From the NCBI GenBank assembly GCA_025174535.1, contig JALBUN010000001.1:3720001-3784000 (forward strand): a DNA stretch of 64,000 nt, given 5' to 3'. Positions within the stretch are counted from its first letter, which is position 1. The number at the start of each line of letters is the position of its first letter. The notes under the pieces were generated by a model. The model was not told the origin of the DNA. It saw only the letters and a list, made by a program, of their open reading frames with translations, and searched no databases. Positions 45,660-54,904 of this stretch are shown in pieces. The translations under genes and the position numbers were made by a program. The stretch comes from Cantharellus purpuraceus (Eukaryota; Basidiomycota; Agaricomycetes; Cantharellales; Hydnaceae).

Positions 45660-46750
45660 CAGGTCATCTCATCTTGATGACCTTGGCTCATTTCTGCAGC
45701 ACTCATTATGGGTGCTGCAGGTGTGGAAGGTTGTTCAACTTCCATTGGCTGCTCATCTTGAGCATCCATCATCTCTCTTCTGGGAGATGATATTTTTTGA
45801 CGGGGGGGTGATGGTGGTTTGAAGAAGCACCATTAGCTTTTTTATGGCTATACCTGAAAAATTCTTACTGGAAATTTTTCTCAGTGACTAGGTCACATGG
45901 GTGTGATGCAATTAATTATCACCTGTGCCTTTCATGCTACCATGGGTAGCATGGAGATAAACTGCTCCCATAGGGAGCAGTGTATGCTGCTATTGAGCTG
46001 TCTATTACTGTGGCAGCTCTATCCCACCTAGGAACTGCCATTATTTGAGGTAGTTCCTCCCCTTCTTATTGAGCTACCGTCAGTGATGGTAGCTCCTCAT
46101 CACTTTCTGCTAGGAGCTACCTGTAAGATTGTGACTTAGTTCACACTGACACAGAACTCAACCAAATTCTATTGGTTGTGCTATATGCAAGGTAGTGTGG
46201 TTAAATCTAAGTTACTTTTTACTACATGTGGACCCACATGTATACTTGGGTCCACTGATTATATAATAACTGTACATATGCACCCATAGGGTGCATATAT
46301 CTGCAAAGAAAGCAGCATTCCCTAATAGAATGCTGTATACACAAATGTATATAGACATATATTATTCTATAGTAAGTAAGTACCTAGGGTACTTACACCC
46401 TCCCCTTTTTGAATGAGGCATGACCTCATTCACCACTCAGTTGTACAGCTCCTTATGGAGCTGTTCAGACAAATCTGTGTCCATATGATCATCTTAATCA
46501 TATGGCTTTGGGGGGGGACAGCTCTCAGTTGTCCCTGATGTCATCATAACATCCCCACCCACCTGAATGGATGAGGAGGAGGCAACCACTAATGCAGCAT
46601 CTTGATCAAGGTCATGATTGAGCTTATCATGACCTAAATGCTCGGTGAGAGAGTGCTTAGCAGCCTTCTGGGCTGCTCAAGAGGCTCCTAGAGTCTCTTG
46701 TTTTCATTTGCCAACCCCAGAGGTGATGTGACTTGCAAACACCTCTAGGA
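45660..46750. repeat. Train of perfect short hairpins
   Basis: About twenty inverted repeats, with stems of 6-10 bp and loops mostly of 3-11 nt. Examples: 45661-45683 (AGGTCATC), 45694-45720 (CTGCAGCAC), 45768-45791 (ATCATCTC), 45856-45880 (GAAAAATT), 45933-45953 (CATGCTACC), 45961-45981 (ACTGCTCCC), 46071-46095 (GAGCTACC), 46276-46298 (ATATGCACCC), 46376-46396 (GTAAGTACC), 46411-46431 (GAATGAGG), 46445-46464 (ACAGCTCC), 46481-46505 (CCATATGAT), 46609-46635 (AGGTCATGAT) and 46719-46746 (AGAGGTG). Confidence 0.88.
46132..46397 (-). repeat. LTR of family G
   Basis: A 266-bp TG...CA unit homologous to the TSD-flanked solo LTR at 4306-4573. No matching duplication at its two flanks. On the minus strand it is followed by GGTAGCTCC, which resembles an initiator-tRNA-Met primer site (weak), and then the gag-like gene, so it may be the 5' LTR of that element. 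Confidence 0.7.
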
Positions 46751-46807
46751 AGGCAGTGCAGACAGGGGTGATGCCTCCCATTCATCCAAGCCAGAGTGTG
46801 AGCTCTA
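46398..46807. other. Hairpin-rich spacer upstream of the G LTR
   Basis: Continues the hairpin train beyond the LTR. No coding region is supported. It could be older element sequence in which the G element landed. Confidence 0.5.
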
Positions 46808-47660
46808 TGTTAGTGGCTGTTACTGTTACATCCTGTAACACCAAGTCTGATCTCCAGATCTCCACCTCCATCTCCTTCATCTCCATTCTCCATCAACTTC
46901 ACCTCTGTCAACTCCACCTCCATCAACCCCAAACTCCATTATTGTTCTCCTTATAAGTAGTTTCTTCTTATGGGTTACAACAAACCTTCTTCTTTTATAT
47001 TGCTTAGTATAGTTTGAACTTGGGTCCAAACTCCAAACTCCTTTCCATGTTATACTCCATATCCATCTTATTGTCTTATCATTTTAGTTTCAGCATTCAA
47101 TTCTCCACATACATATATGGGCTACTCTCTGTCTATTACAGTAGTTCATATATCAACTAAGATTTGCCTCATCAACTTCTTGGTTGCTAGCTTCTTGACA
47201 AGTACCTTCTTGACAAGTCGAACTCTGGATCCTTGATCCAACTCTGTACTCTGAACTCTGAAATATTGGACTGATGATCTGAGGGGTGTAACACACAAGT
47301 CAAAGCCAAGTCCACTCGATCTGACTCAATAATTATTGTCCCCACTCTGTCTCCAGTTGAATTGGAACAGTAAAGTCCCCTCCCCTTCATCACTAGCATC
47401 CAAACTCTGGTTACTCCATTGAAACCCTAATAGCATCCCAGCATTTAACAGTTACATGGGGTTCAAAGGAGTAACCAGAGTTTTAGAGACTAGAGATGTA
47501 TGGAAAGGGACTTGACTGTTCTAGTTCAACCAGAGACAGAGTGGTGATAACTATTGAGTCAGATCAAGTGGACTTGGCTTCAACATGTGTGTTGCTTCTC
47601 CTTGGATCATTGATCCAATATTTCAGAGTTCAGGAGTATGGAGTTGGATCAGAGATCCAG
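46808..47660 (-). repeat. LTR H (minus), truncated, carrying a second H LTR
   Basis: Family H sequence on the minus strand: TGTTAGTGG... continuing after the nested LTR with the AGTAACCAGAG segment. It is cut at 47660 by an E LTR fragment. Confidence 0.75.
46824..47450 (+). repeat. Solo LTR of family H nested in H, TSD GTTAC
   Basis: A 627-bp TGTTACATCCTGTAACA...GCATTTAACA unit with perfect GTTAC duplication (46819-46823 and 47451-47455). It lies opposite in orientation to the H LTR that it interrupts. Confidence 0.92.
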
Positions 47661-47765
47661 TGTTTTGGAATCCACAAAATTATGGTGTTAAGGAAAACTC
47701 TAAATCACCACAATTCCATGAATGAACAGCTGAGAAGAATATCAAATCCTACTGCATCACAACTT
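47661..47765 (-). repeat. LTR E fragment
   Basis: About 105 bp matching the end of LTR E (TGTTTTGGAA on the plus strand), joined directly to an A LTR. Confidence 0.75.
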
Positions 47766-48300
47766 TATGACTATATTCATTAACACCCAGATCCCCATCT
47801 GATGCACTCAGATCCCTGCACATATGAAATCTATACTCCATTTGGAAACTGTCATGTCTCCATTTACCTGTCCGATTGTCACCACTGATTCCACCCATCT
47901 GTCTCTGGTTCCAATTGATGCATCAGCATCACCATAGGAACCCGGACATCCATCCCCATCAGACTCAGACATACTCATGTAAGGCCATCGGCCTCGGAGA
48001 CCCATCACCGGAGTAATTATTATTAGATTTCAAATATGTATTTAAGTTGCCTGACTGGGGACTTCATTCCCCAGTTCAAATATCGAATCACGCCTAGTTC
48101 CTAAGTCCAATCCTAACTCTCTAAGTCATACTCTGTCTCTGAAATCCCAGACACCGGTATTAGTGAGGGCACAGCACATAAGCTGAAGCCAAGTCCGTTC
48201 CGACCCCATGACATACCCAACTCCTTCTCTGACTCTGACCAAACCTCTGACCAAACCTCCGACCCAATCTCCAACCCCCAATCGGACCTAGTGCATAACA
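47766..48300 (+). repeat. LTR of Gypsy family A, 5' end truncated
   Basis: Homologous to 53208-53757 without the first two or three bases. Ends GTGCATAACA. Followed by the antisense gene on the plus strand. Confidence 0.82.
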
Positions 48301-48400
48301 CAAAGTGAGCACACAAAGTCAAGGAGCTTGCAGCCATGATGGAGGCTGCGAGGTTGAAGGAAGTGGAGGAACAGGTGCATGAGCTAGAGGCTGCCATGGA

Positions 48401-48962
48401 CACTTGTTTGGAATCATGTCAGTATACAATATTCTGATGTATATGAGATATACATCAGAATTTCAATGATACATAAAGCCAGGGAGTTACAATTTGGATA
48501 TCTTAGAAGATTTTGGATGTGTGAAATTTTCATAAATATAAACATATATTCTATATTTTAATAAACTTTAAAAGATAAGACATTTGGTTGAGATGAACAT
48601 AACTGTTTATATGAATATAACAGTAATGTATGTATTAATATAATTGGTATTATATAGGTTATTTAGATATACAAATACCAGGTGGGGATTAAAGATAGTT
48701 CAAATTATGTTACAAGTATTGTATAAGAAAGAATCAATGATATTTGGATGTTCCCTCAAGAGAGTTGCCACCACTAAATGGGGAAAAAAAGAGTTATTTT
48801 TGATAATTATGCCAAAATATCAAAATATGTTTTAATCTAGTATATTGTGTAAAATTTGAGAATCATGTTGAAATATGAAAATAAGTTTTAATCTAAGTGT
48901 GTTGTGTAAAATTTGAGGAAAATAGGTTGTATATACATATTTGTTGTATTTCTGAACAAGTG
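48401..48962 (+). mobile_element. MITE M, complete copy
   Basis: A 562-bp non-coding AT-rich element with imperfect terminal inverted repeats (CACTTGTTTGGAA at the left, CACTTGTTCAGAA when the right end is reversed). Target duplication is 7-8 bp: GCCATGGA on the left, GTCATGGA on the right if the last G is counted in the duplicate. Other copies of the host gene read uninterrupted GCCATGGA here. An 8-bp duplication would suit a hAT-type MITE. An internal perfect palindrome has 14-bp arms at 48431-48444 and 48448-48461. Confidence 0.82.
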
Positions 48963-49903
48963 TCATGGAGGTAGAGGAGAAGGTGACTGGGGCAGGGGCA
49001 ACTAGTCACCTGGGGAGTCCAAGCATGCCAATACAGGCACAGACCCCCAAGGTCACCATTATCTTGATCACATGGATAGAGTTGACCCATCCAATAACTG
49101 CCCCACCGGTAGACTTGCCAGTGCATTTGCAACCATGGCCATTATTTGCAGTGGGTGCAGCTGAAGAGGATGATGTGGCAGAGGTGGAGAAGGTGGAAGT
49201 GGAGGCAGATCCCGATGTGGACATGGAGCTCAACACAAATGCAGAGCCTGAGGCAGGTGTGGATGTCAGGACGGATACGGAGCCTGATCTGACCTTGAAT
49301 TGTTATGAGGAGATGGCCTGGGTAGCCGCAGTTGAAGCTTGCAAATGGGCAGAGCTATATGCCACTACCACCAAGAAGAATCTCAAGGTCATGGTCTTCT
49401 CATTGAAGGCATACCTGGGCACTGATACAGAGAAGCAGGAGGCAGATCAGAGAAGCAGGAGGCGGATCAGAGGGTCATATGGTGAAAAGCAGAGAATTGC
49501 ATATTAGTGACTCATAAGAAAGAGCTGCATGTAGCACTTGGAGGCTGCATCAAAAGGGAGTGGACCACCCAAGGCTCTGGCTCTGATGGAGCCATTCGGT
49601 GGACCTGGCATAATATATGACTTGTGTCGTGACGTGAGTGTGGAGTGTGTATGGCCCACTGGTCCAACCCGCTGACTTTGGTCCTGCAATCATTGTTGGA
49701 GTCAGAAAGGAGGGTGTAGGATCGATGGCAAGTTTGATCCCTGAAGTTGGAGCATCAAGCCCCAACGAGTGGTACAAGGAGGGGTGGAGAAAGAATCAGA
49801 AGGTCGTCTGACCAAAAGGTGGCAGATGGAGACAGGTGCTGTGGCAGCTGGAGGTAGTGGTGTCAGATTGGAGGGAGCAACAACCAGGGCAGGTATGGGG
49901 CGC

Positions 49904-51299
49904 TGATGAGCCAGGACGCAACCACTCTGACAGTCCAACTCCGCCAGCGTCTTTTCGTATCAACTTTTAAATAGCGCCGCAACTCCCTATCCACCTCAGT
50001 CTCTAATTCGAGCCATCGATTGTCACTTGTGTTTCATCGCCATCGATCATTATCAGCCTTCTATTCACACCGATCCTTTCATCATCATTCACATGGCTTC
50101 CCATTCTATTCCCCTCTCCAACATCACTTCTAATAATACGTCACACTGGTCTCTGGACACAGAGGACTATCAAAAATACGCCGAGCTCCACAGGCATGTT
50201 AAGCCACCTCCACATGTCAAAATACTTCCAAAACTCTTTCAACGTCCAAGATCCCCACCATGTCTCTTATGCCATTGGCGATCCCATATTCTTTCACAAT
50301 TCCGTTGAACCATATACATTCCTCGACATTTCACCTCTATATCGTAACACAGATAGAAGAGTTGAACGTGAGGTAGAATTTCAGTCGCCATCGCTGACCT
50401 ATCCTCCCACTTCAATCCGACTCAGGTTACATCGTGTCAGGCAAAGGGACCAAATACTCTTGGAACAGGATACCATATGGAGACAGATCACTAAGACAAT
50501 AAGGAGTATTTGTTGTGGATGCTGACTGAAGTCCTCATGTGACTCAGGGTCAATTTATCTTCAGAGCCGTATGGAAGATGGTATTGGTGGATGTTTCTAT
50601 TGTTCTTTTATATGACTCACCCCTGTTTCATCTTTTAATTCATTCATACACGACTTACTCATCCTTGTTCTATTTTTGGTTCTTTTATTACTCATCACCC
50701 CCTATTCTTACAAAGATTACCCCTATCTGTCGTTTCATTTCTCCATGATTTCCCCATTAGTAGTTCAACTTCACATGTGTTGTCGGCTGGCTTGATCAGC
50801 ATTTCTTGCATCATATCGCATCATTTGCTCCTCATATTGTGTCATTGTGCCCTGGGGATTTGTATATAAAAGGGCGCTAGTTTTCGCCTTTGGAATCAAT
50901 AAACAAGTTTTCAGCCAACGCTCTAAAGTCAAAGCCCACGCTCTAAGTCTACGCTCTATGCTCTACATCACAATCCATCATCTCTACACTGAGGTAAAAC
51001 ACCTTGGTTCAACGATCAGATTTCCCTCCGCCACCGAGAGGTTGATTCTCTTGAAACCAGCTTTCCCGTACCTCCCAACCGGGCTCCGCATTGTCATCCA
51101 GTCACAGAGCACGATCAGCCATCGGGACCGACCTTTAGCTCCCATCCTCATCCAACCACAGAGCACTATCCCACTTCCCTGTTACGTACCCCTCGCCCTG
51201 ATTGATCTTTGGAGTGCTGAACAACTGCGTTACACACCGTCTGTTTGCTAGGACCGTTGCGTGCAGGCTTATAGGATCTATTCCATAAGCGAACCGACA
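49904..51299 (+). mobile_element. Unit B, full-length 1.4-kb LTR-like element, 4-bp TSD GCGC
   Basis: Begins TGATGAGCCAGG and ends GAACCGACA. GCGC lies on both sides (49900-49903 and 51300-51303). The 5' terminus is identical to those at 12732 and 63386, so it is a true element end. It holds a TATA-like TTTAAATA (49966-49973), a small ORF (50093-50525), and a second TATA box (TATATAAAAGGG near 50862). Best read as a solo LTR or a small non-autonomous LTR unit. Confidence 0.8.
50093..50525 (+). pseudogene. Small ORF in unit B, homologue of the third ORF of element T
   Basis: ATG 50093 opens a frame with HWSLDTEDYQKYAEL and PPPHVK. A one-base change of frame at an AAAA run (about 50220) is needed to continue into YFQNSFNV...YAIGDPIFFHNSVE and on to TGA near 50525. 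The same A4 run is present in the copies at about 12405 and 63053, so either the shift was fixed in the source copy or the two halves are used separately. Function unknown. Confidence 0.55.
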
Positions 51300-51775
51300 G
51301 CGCATCTCTGCACCCAATGGTACTGTGGGCCAGCTTATCTAGCTGGTTAACCTGCAGTCAGAGCACCTCTGGTGAACAGAGGGGTTGTTAGTTGCTTTGG
51401 TTAAGATGATGAAATGGAAGGAGGTTCTGGATGGTTGGTGGACTGCTGAGTTGCATTGACTGCAGAAGTTCATGGCCCCCCTGGGTGGGGATTCAGACAT
51501 GGGGGATGAGAAGGGTTGGATGTCAGATGTGGAGAGTGATGATGAGTTGGAGATGGCATCAGAGACAGAGGCTGAGGTAGACAAGGGGAAGGGAAAAAGG
51601 AAGTGCAATGTATAATTAGAAAAATGAAAATGAAAATGATTGTAATATTTTGGAACAAAGAAAAACAGGTTGGAGTGAGATTTTTTGGAGGTTGGGTAGA
51701 CTTGTAATTTTCTTTGTGAATCGTAACAAATGTTGATGTGGAATAATAGAATTGGAGTCAGTGATGGAACTTAAT

Positions 51776-52125
51776 AAGAGGACCAGGTTTGTCTGGATAA
51801 GCGGAGTGAAAATTGGAGATGGATTCAGATGCATGATTGAGTTCAGACATGGAGATCCATGAGGACTCTTTGTCAGTGCCTTCATAACCAGTCCATTTAA
51901 CTAGGTATTGTTTTTGGGCATTGGAGATGGTTTCTTGGAGGTGTTGGTGTAGTTGGTTGAGGTCAGTTACAAATTGGCAGGCTTTGGTGGAGGCAAGTTC
52001 CTTCTCTGGGTGGACAGAGATGTTCAGATGGTAACCTTTATTAGCAAAGATTGGAGAAATGCTGGTAGTCATGTTTGGGGTGTTGCTGTAGGCAAACTCT
52101 GCAATTGGAAGTAGATCAGCCCAGT
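51776..52125 (-). pseudogene. Gypsy family A pol remnant (integrase end joined to chromodomain)
   Basis: Minus-strand text runs from LLPIAEFAYSN through HPEKELAST and NAQKQ, then jumps to YLVKWTGYEGTDKESSW, so about 330 bp between the integrase C-terminus and the chromodomain are deleted. LTR E starts at 52126. Confidence 0.82.
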
Positions 52126-53205
52126 TGTATGGGAACTGGTTTTCCTTGAATAACATCTTGTTTACTGTCCCAAATCTATGTATTTTTGCTTCATGGCCTT
52201 AAAATATTCTCTATTTTTTCATATTTTTTTTGGGAATTTTCCATGCAGAAATGAGTCCACAACCTTGTTGTTCTGCTGGGCGAAGTTTTGGGACCCACAT
52301 GGACCCACAAACCTTCACAGATGTCAGCAGCTTCAAAGTCAGCTGGAGTCACCTGGACAACTGACTCATTTTCAATCACATGACTCATTTCAATCTCCGA
52401 CTCAATCTGGTCACCACTGCCAGTAAATGCTCAATATCTTTGCAACCACTGCATCTCCTGACTCCATTTTTGGTGGAGAGTTCAACAGAAGCTGTGCCTA
52501 CCCATAGCTGTGCTGATCAGACCAGGAAACAAAGTATTGACCAAGTTATTTGAGTAATAGTGACTCATGCAATGACTCCTGTGATTACTCATACTATGAC
52601 TCCTGCTCTGAGTCACACTATGACTCCATCCATGACTCATGCCATGAGTCAGAGCAAATCCAAGCAGCTCATTGGCTAGGAAACTTCCACCTCCTTCTCA
52701 CATATTCCACTAGCTTCCAGTAGTTTCCATCTATTAATAGGTAGAAGTTTCCAGTAGTATTAGTCAGCTCCTGTAAATACAATATAAAAGGAGCCCATTC
52801 TGCCTCTGAAAAGAATAACCATTTTCTACCCCATCATTTGCACATCAGTGTGACTAGAGTGACATACAGTGTCATCCTCTATATCTCAGTAACTGTTGAT
52901 TGTCCAGTTCAAGGGTTGCTTACAGTTGTGTAACTGTATTTGATTGCACTCAAAGTAGTGATTGTCCTGCTTTGGGTGTGAGTGTAGTATCTACCTTGGG
53001 TGACTATGAATCTACAGGGTGAGATTGTCTGTTGATAGTCCTTCCATTAGTGCTCTTGTTTAAGTTACTAGTGTGTACTGCCTTTGCAGAGCATTAGGAT
53101 CTTGAACTTGTGTGAAGCAGTTGCTAGACTAGTTCACACATTGCTGTTACCTGCTTCAGAGTGTCACTGGTTGGATGGTTGGATTCATCCACCTACTTCC
53201 TCTAG

Positions 53206-53757
53206 TGTTATGACTATATTCATTAACACCCAGATTCCTGTCCAATCCCCTCAGATCCCCATGCATATGAAATCTATACTCCATTTGGAAACCGCTACGT
53301 CTCCATTTTCCTGTCTGATTGTCACCGCTGATTCCGCCCATCCGTCTCCGGTTCTGATTGATGCATCAGCATCACCATAGGAACCCGGACATCCGTCCCC
53401 ATCAGACTTGGACATACTCATGTAAGGCCGTCGGCCTCGGAGACCCATCACCGGAGTAATTATTATTAGATTTCAAATATGTATTTAAGTTGCCCGACTG
53501 GGGACTTCATTCCCCAGTTCAAATATCAAATCACACCTAGCTCCTAAGTCCGATCCTAACTCTCTAAGTCGTACTCCGTCTCTGAAATCTCAGACACCGG
53601 TAGTAGTGAGGGCGCAGCACATAAGCTGAAGCCAAGTCCGTTCTGACCCCCACGACGTACTCCGACCCCAACCCAACCTCTGACCCAACCTCCGACCCAA
53701 CCTCTGACCCAACCTCTGATCCAATCTCCGACCCCAAATCGGACCTAGTGCGTAACA
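53206..53757 (+). repeat. 5' LTR of element A5
   Basis: 552 bp, TGTTATGAC...GTGCGTAACA. Contains the hairpin CTGGGGA/TCCCCAG near 53498-53517. Confidence 0.95.
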
Positions 53758-53785
53758 GTATATTCGAACTGCCATACTCCTACCA

Positions 53786-54904
53786 ATGCCATGATCCACG
53801 GCCAATTCCAAACGCGCACGAATCATCGAGGTACCCGCCCCCAGCATCGACACCATCCCCGAGGTCATCGAGGAACCGATGGACCACATAGAGGCCGTCA
53901 ATGAAGAAGACGACACCCCACCCTCTCCAAATCTGGCGCAAGCCATCTCCCTGCTCGCTAGCAGCATCTGTAACCCACAAGCCCCTAAGTCCCAGACCAA
54001 GGTCCGAGAACCCAACCCATTCAATGGCTCCGATCCGCACAAACTCCAGCCGTTCTTGGTGCAATGCCGGTTGAATTTCCGCGACCGCCTCGACGCATTC
54101 ACATCCAATCAGGCGAAGGTCACCTTCGCCATGTCCTATCTCAAGGGCACCGCACTGGAATACTTTGAACCAGTGCTCATGGACGACTCTGATGACCCGA
54201 TATGGTTGGAGGACTACTCCAACTTCATCTCCAAACTTCGGACCAATTTTGGTCCTTATAACCCCGAGGCCGATGCTGAGAACAAACTCGATTGACTTCG
54301 GATGAAGGAGAATCACAAAATCACAAAATACATTGTGAGTTTCCAGCAGCTAGCTCCAAAAGTCCAATGGGGTGACGCCACACTCCAACACCAATTTTAC
54401 GTCGGACTCCCATCCCGCATCAAGGATGAGATATCATGTGTCAGTAAGCCGGATACTTTGGCTACCCTCTGCAAGCTCGCCCAATCCATCGATGCCCATT
54501 ATTGGGAACGTCAATCCGAGGTCTCCTGCGAAAATTCAGCCAACAACAAATTGGACAAATCATCGGACAAGACACCAAAGTCCAACAAGGGGTCCAATAA
54601 GCGGGCCACTGCCAACTCAGGCCAGAAGTCAAACACTGGTAATGCTGCTGCTTCCGGTTCCAGTCAGAACAACTCCAGCACCAGCAATAACTCTGGAGCT
54701 TGCAAGAGTACTCCGGACCTCTCCACCAAGCTGGGGAAGGATGGGAAACTTACCCAGCAGGAATGCCAGTGCCGCATGGACAACAACCTCTGTCTGTTCT
54801 GTGGAAAGCCTGGTCACCAAGCCAAGGATTGCAACAAGGCAACCTCGTCCGCAGCAAAGGCAAAGGGCCGTGCCACCAACACCACGACGGACCAAAAAAA
54901 ATAG
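53786..54904 (+). pseudogene. gag: Gag of element A5
   Basis: 372 codons if two TGA codons (53792-53794 and 54293-54295) are read through. The second is CGA in copy A1. Acidic N-terminus, gag core (VTFAMSYLKGTALEYF; ITKYIVSFQQL), Ser/Asn/Lys linker, and the CCHC zinc knuckle CLFCGKPGHQAKDC near the end. The stop TAG 54902-54904 directly follows A AAA AAA, and pol is in the -1 frame. Confidence 0.92.
54895..54901 (+). promoter_or_regulatory. -1 frameshift heptamer between gag and pol
   Basis: A AAA AAA in gag frame, immediately before the gag stop TAG. A one-base backward slip continues in pol as KIVSSPIASV. The A7-A8 run is conserved in copies A1 and A2. Confidence 0.7.

Larger units (their letters stand above)
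42667..45870 (-). pseudogene. Gag-like gene of the hairpin-studded element (with LTR E inserted)
   Basis: A minus-strand open frame spans two pieces, 45615-45288 and 43136-42719, that become contiguous (KTKLMMV then CLAPVASS) once LTR E and one ACACC duplicate are removed. The product has a helical N-terminal half, a Lys/Glu coiled-coil stretch (VQELEELLKQEKSK) and a C-terminal CANCHKC. A TGA stop follows, probably once CGA because the frame stays open beyond it. No family is recognised. Its position downstream of a G LTR on the same strand suggests a gag-like gene of an LTR element. Coding and non-coding parts both carry perfect hairpins. The upstream start is unclear. Confidence 0.5.
48301..51615 (+). 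pseudogene. Family A antisense accessory gene (copy), split by MITE M and unit B
   Basis: Contains the KVKEL...LEAAM coiled-coil end (48315-48400), the acidic linker and ...AELYATTTKKNL (49000-49440), the Zn2Cys6-like segment (CDLCRD-like, largely lost, with an internal deletion near 49535), and the C-terminal tail ending at TAA 51613-51615. Insertions: MITE at 48401-48962 and unit B at 49904-51299. It is antisense to the pol remnant at 51776-52125. Confidence 0.8.

Noticed and set aside
53758..53780. tRNA primer-binding site of element A5
   Set aside because: The sequence after the LTR (GTATATTCGAACTGCC) lacks a TGG start and I found no convincing complement in the LTR, so the priming mode stays unassigned.
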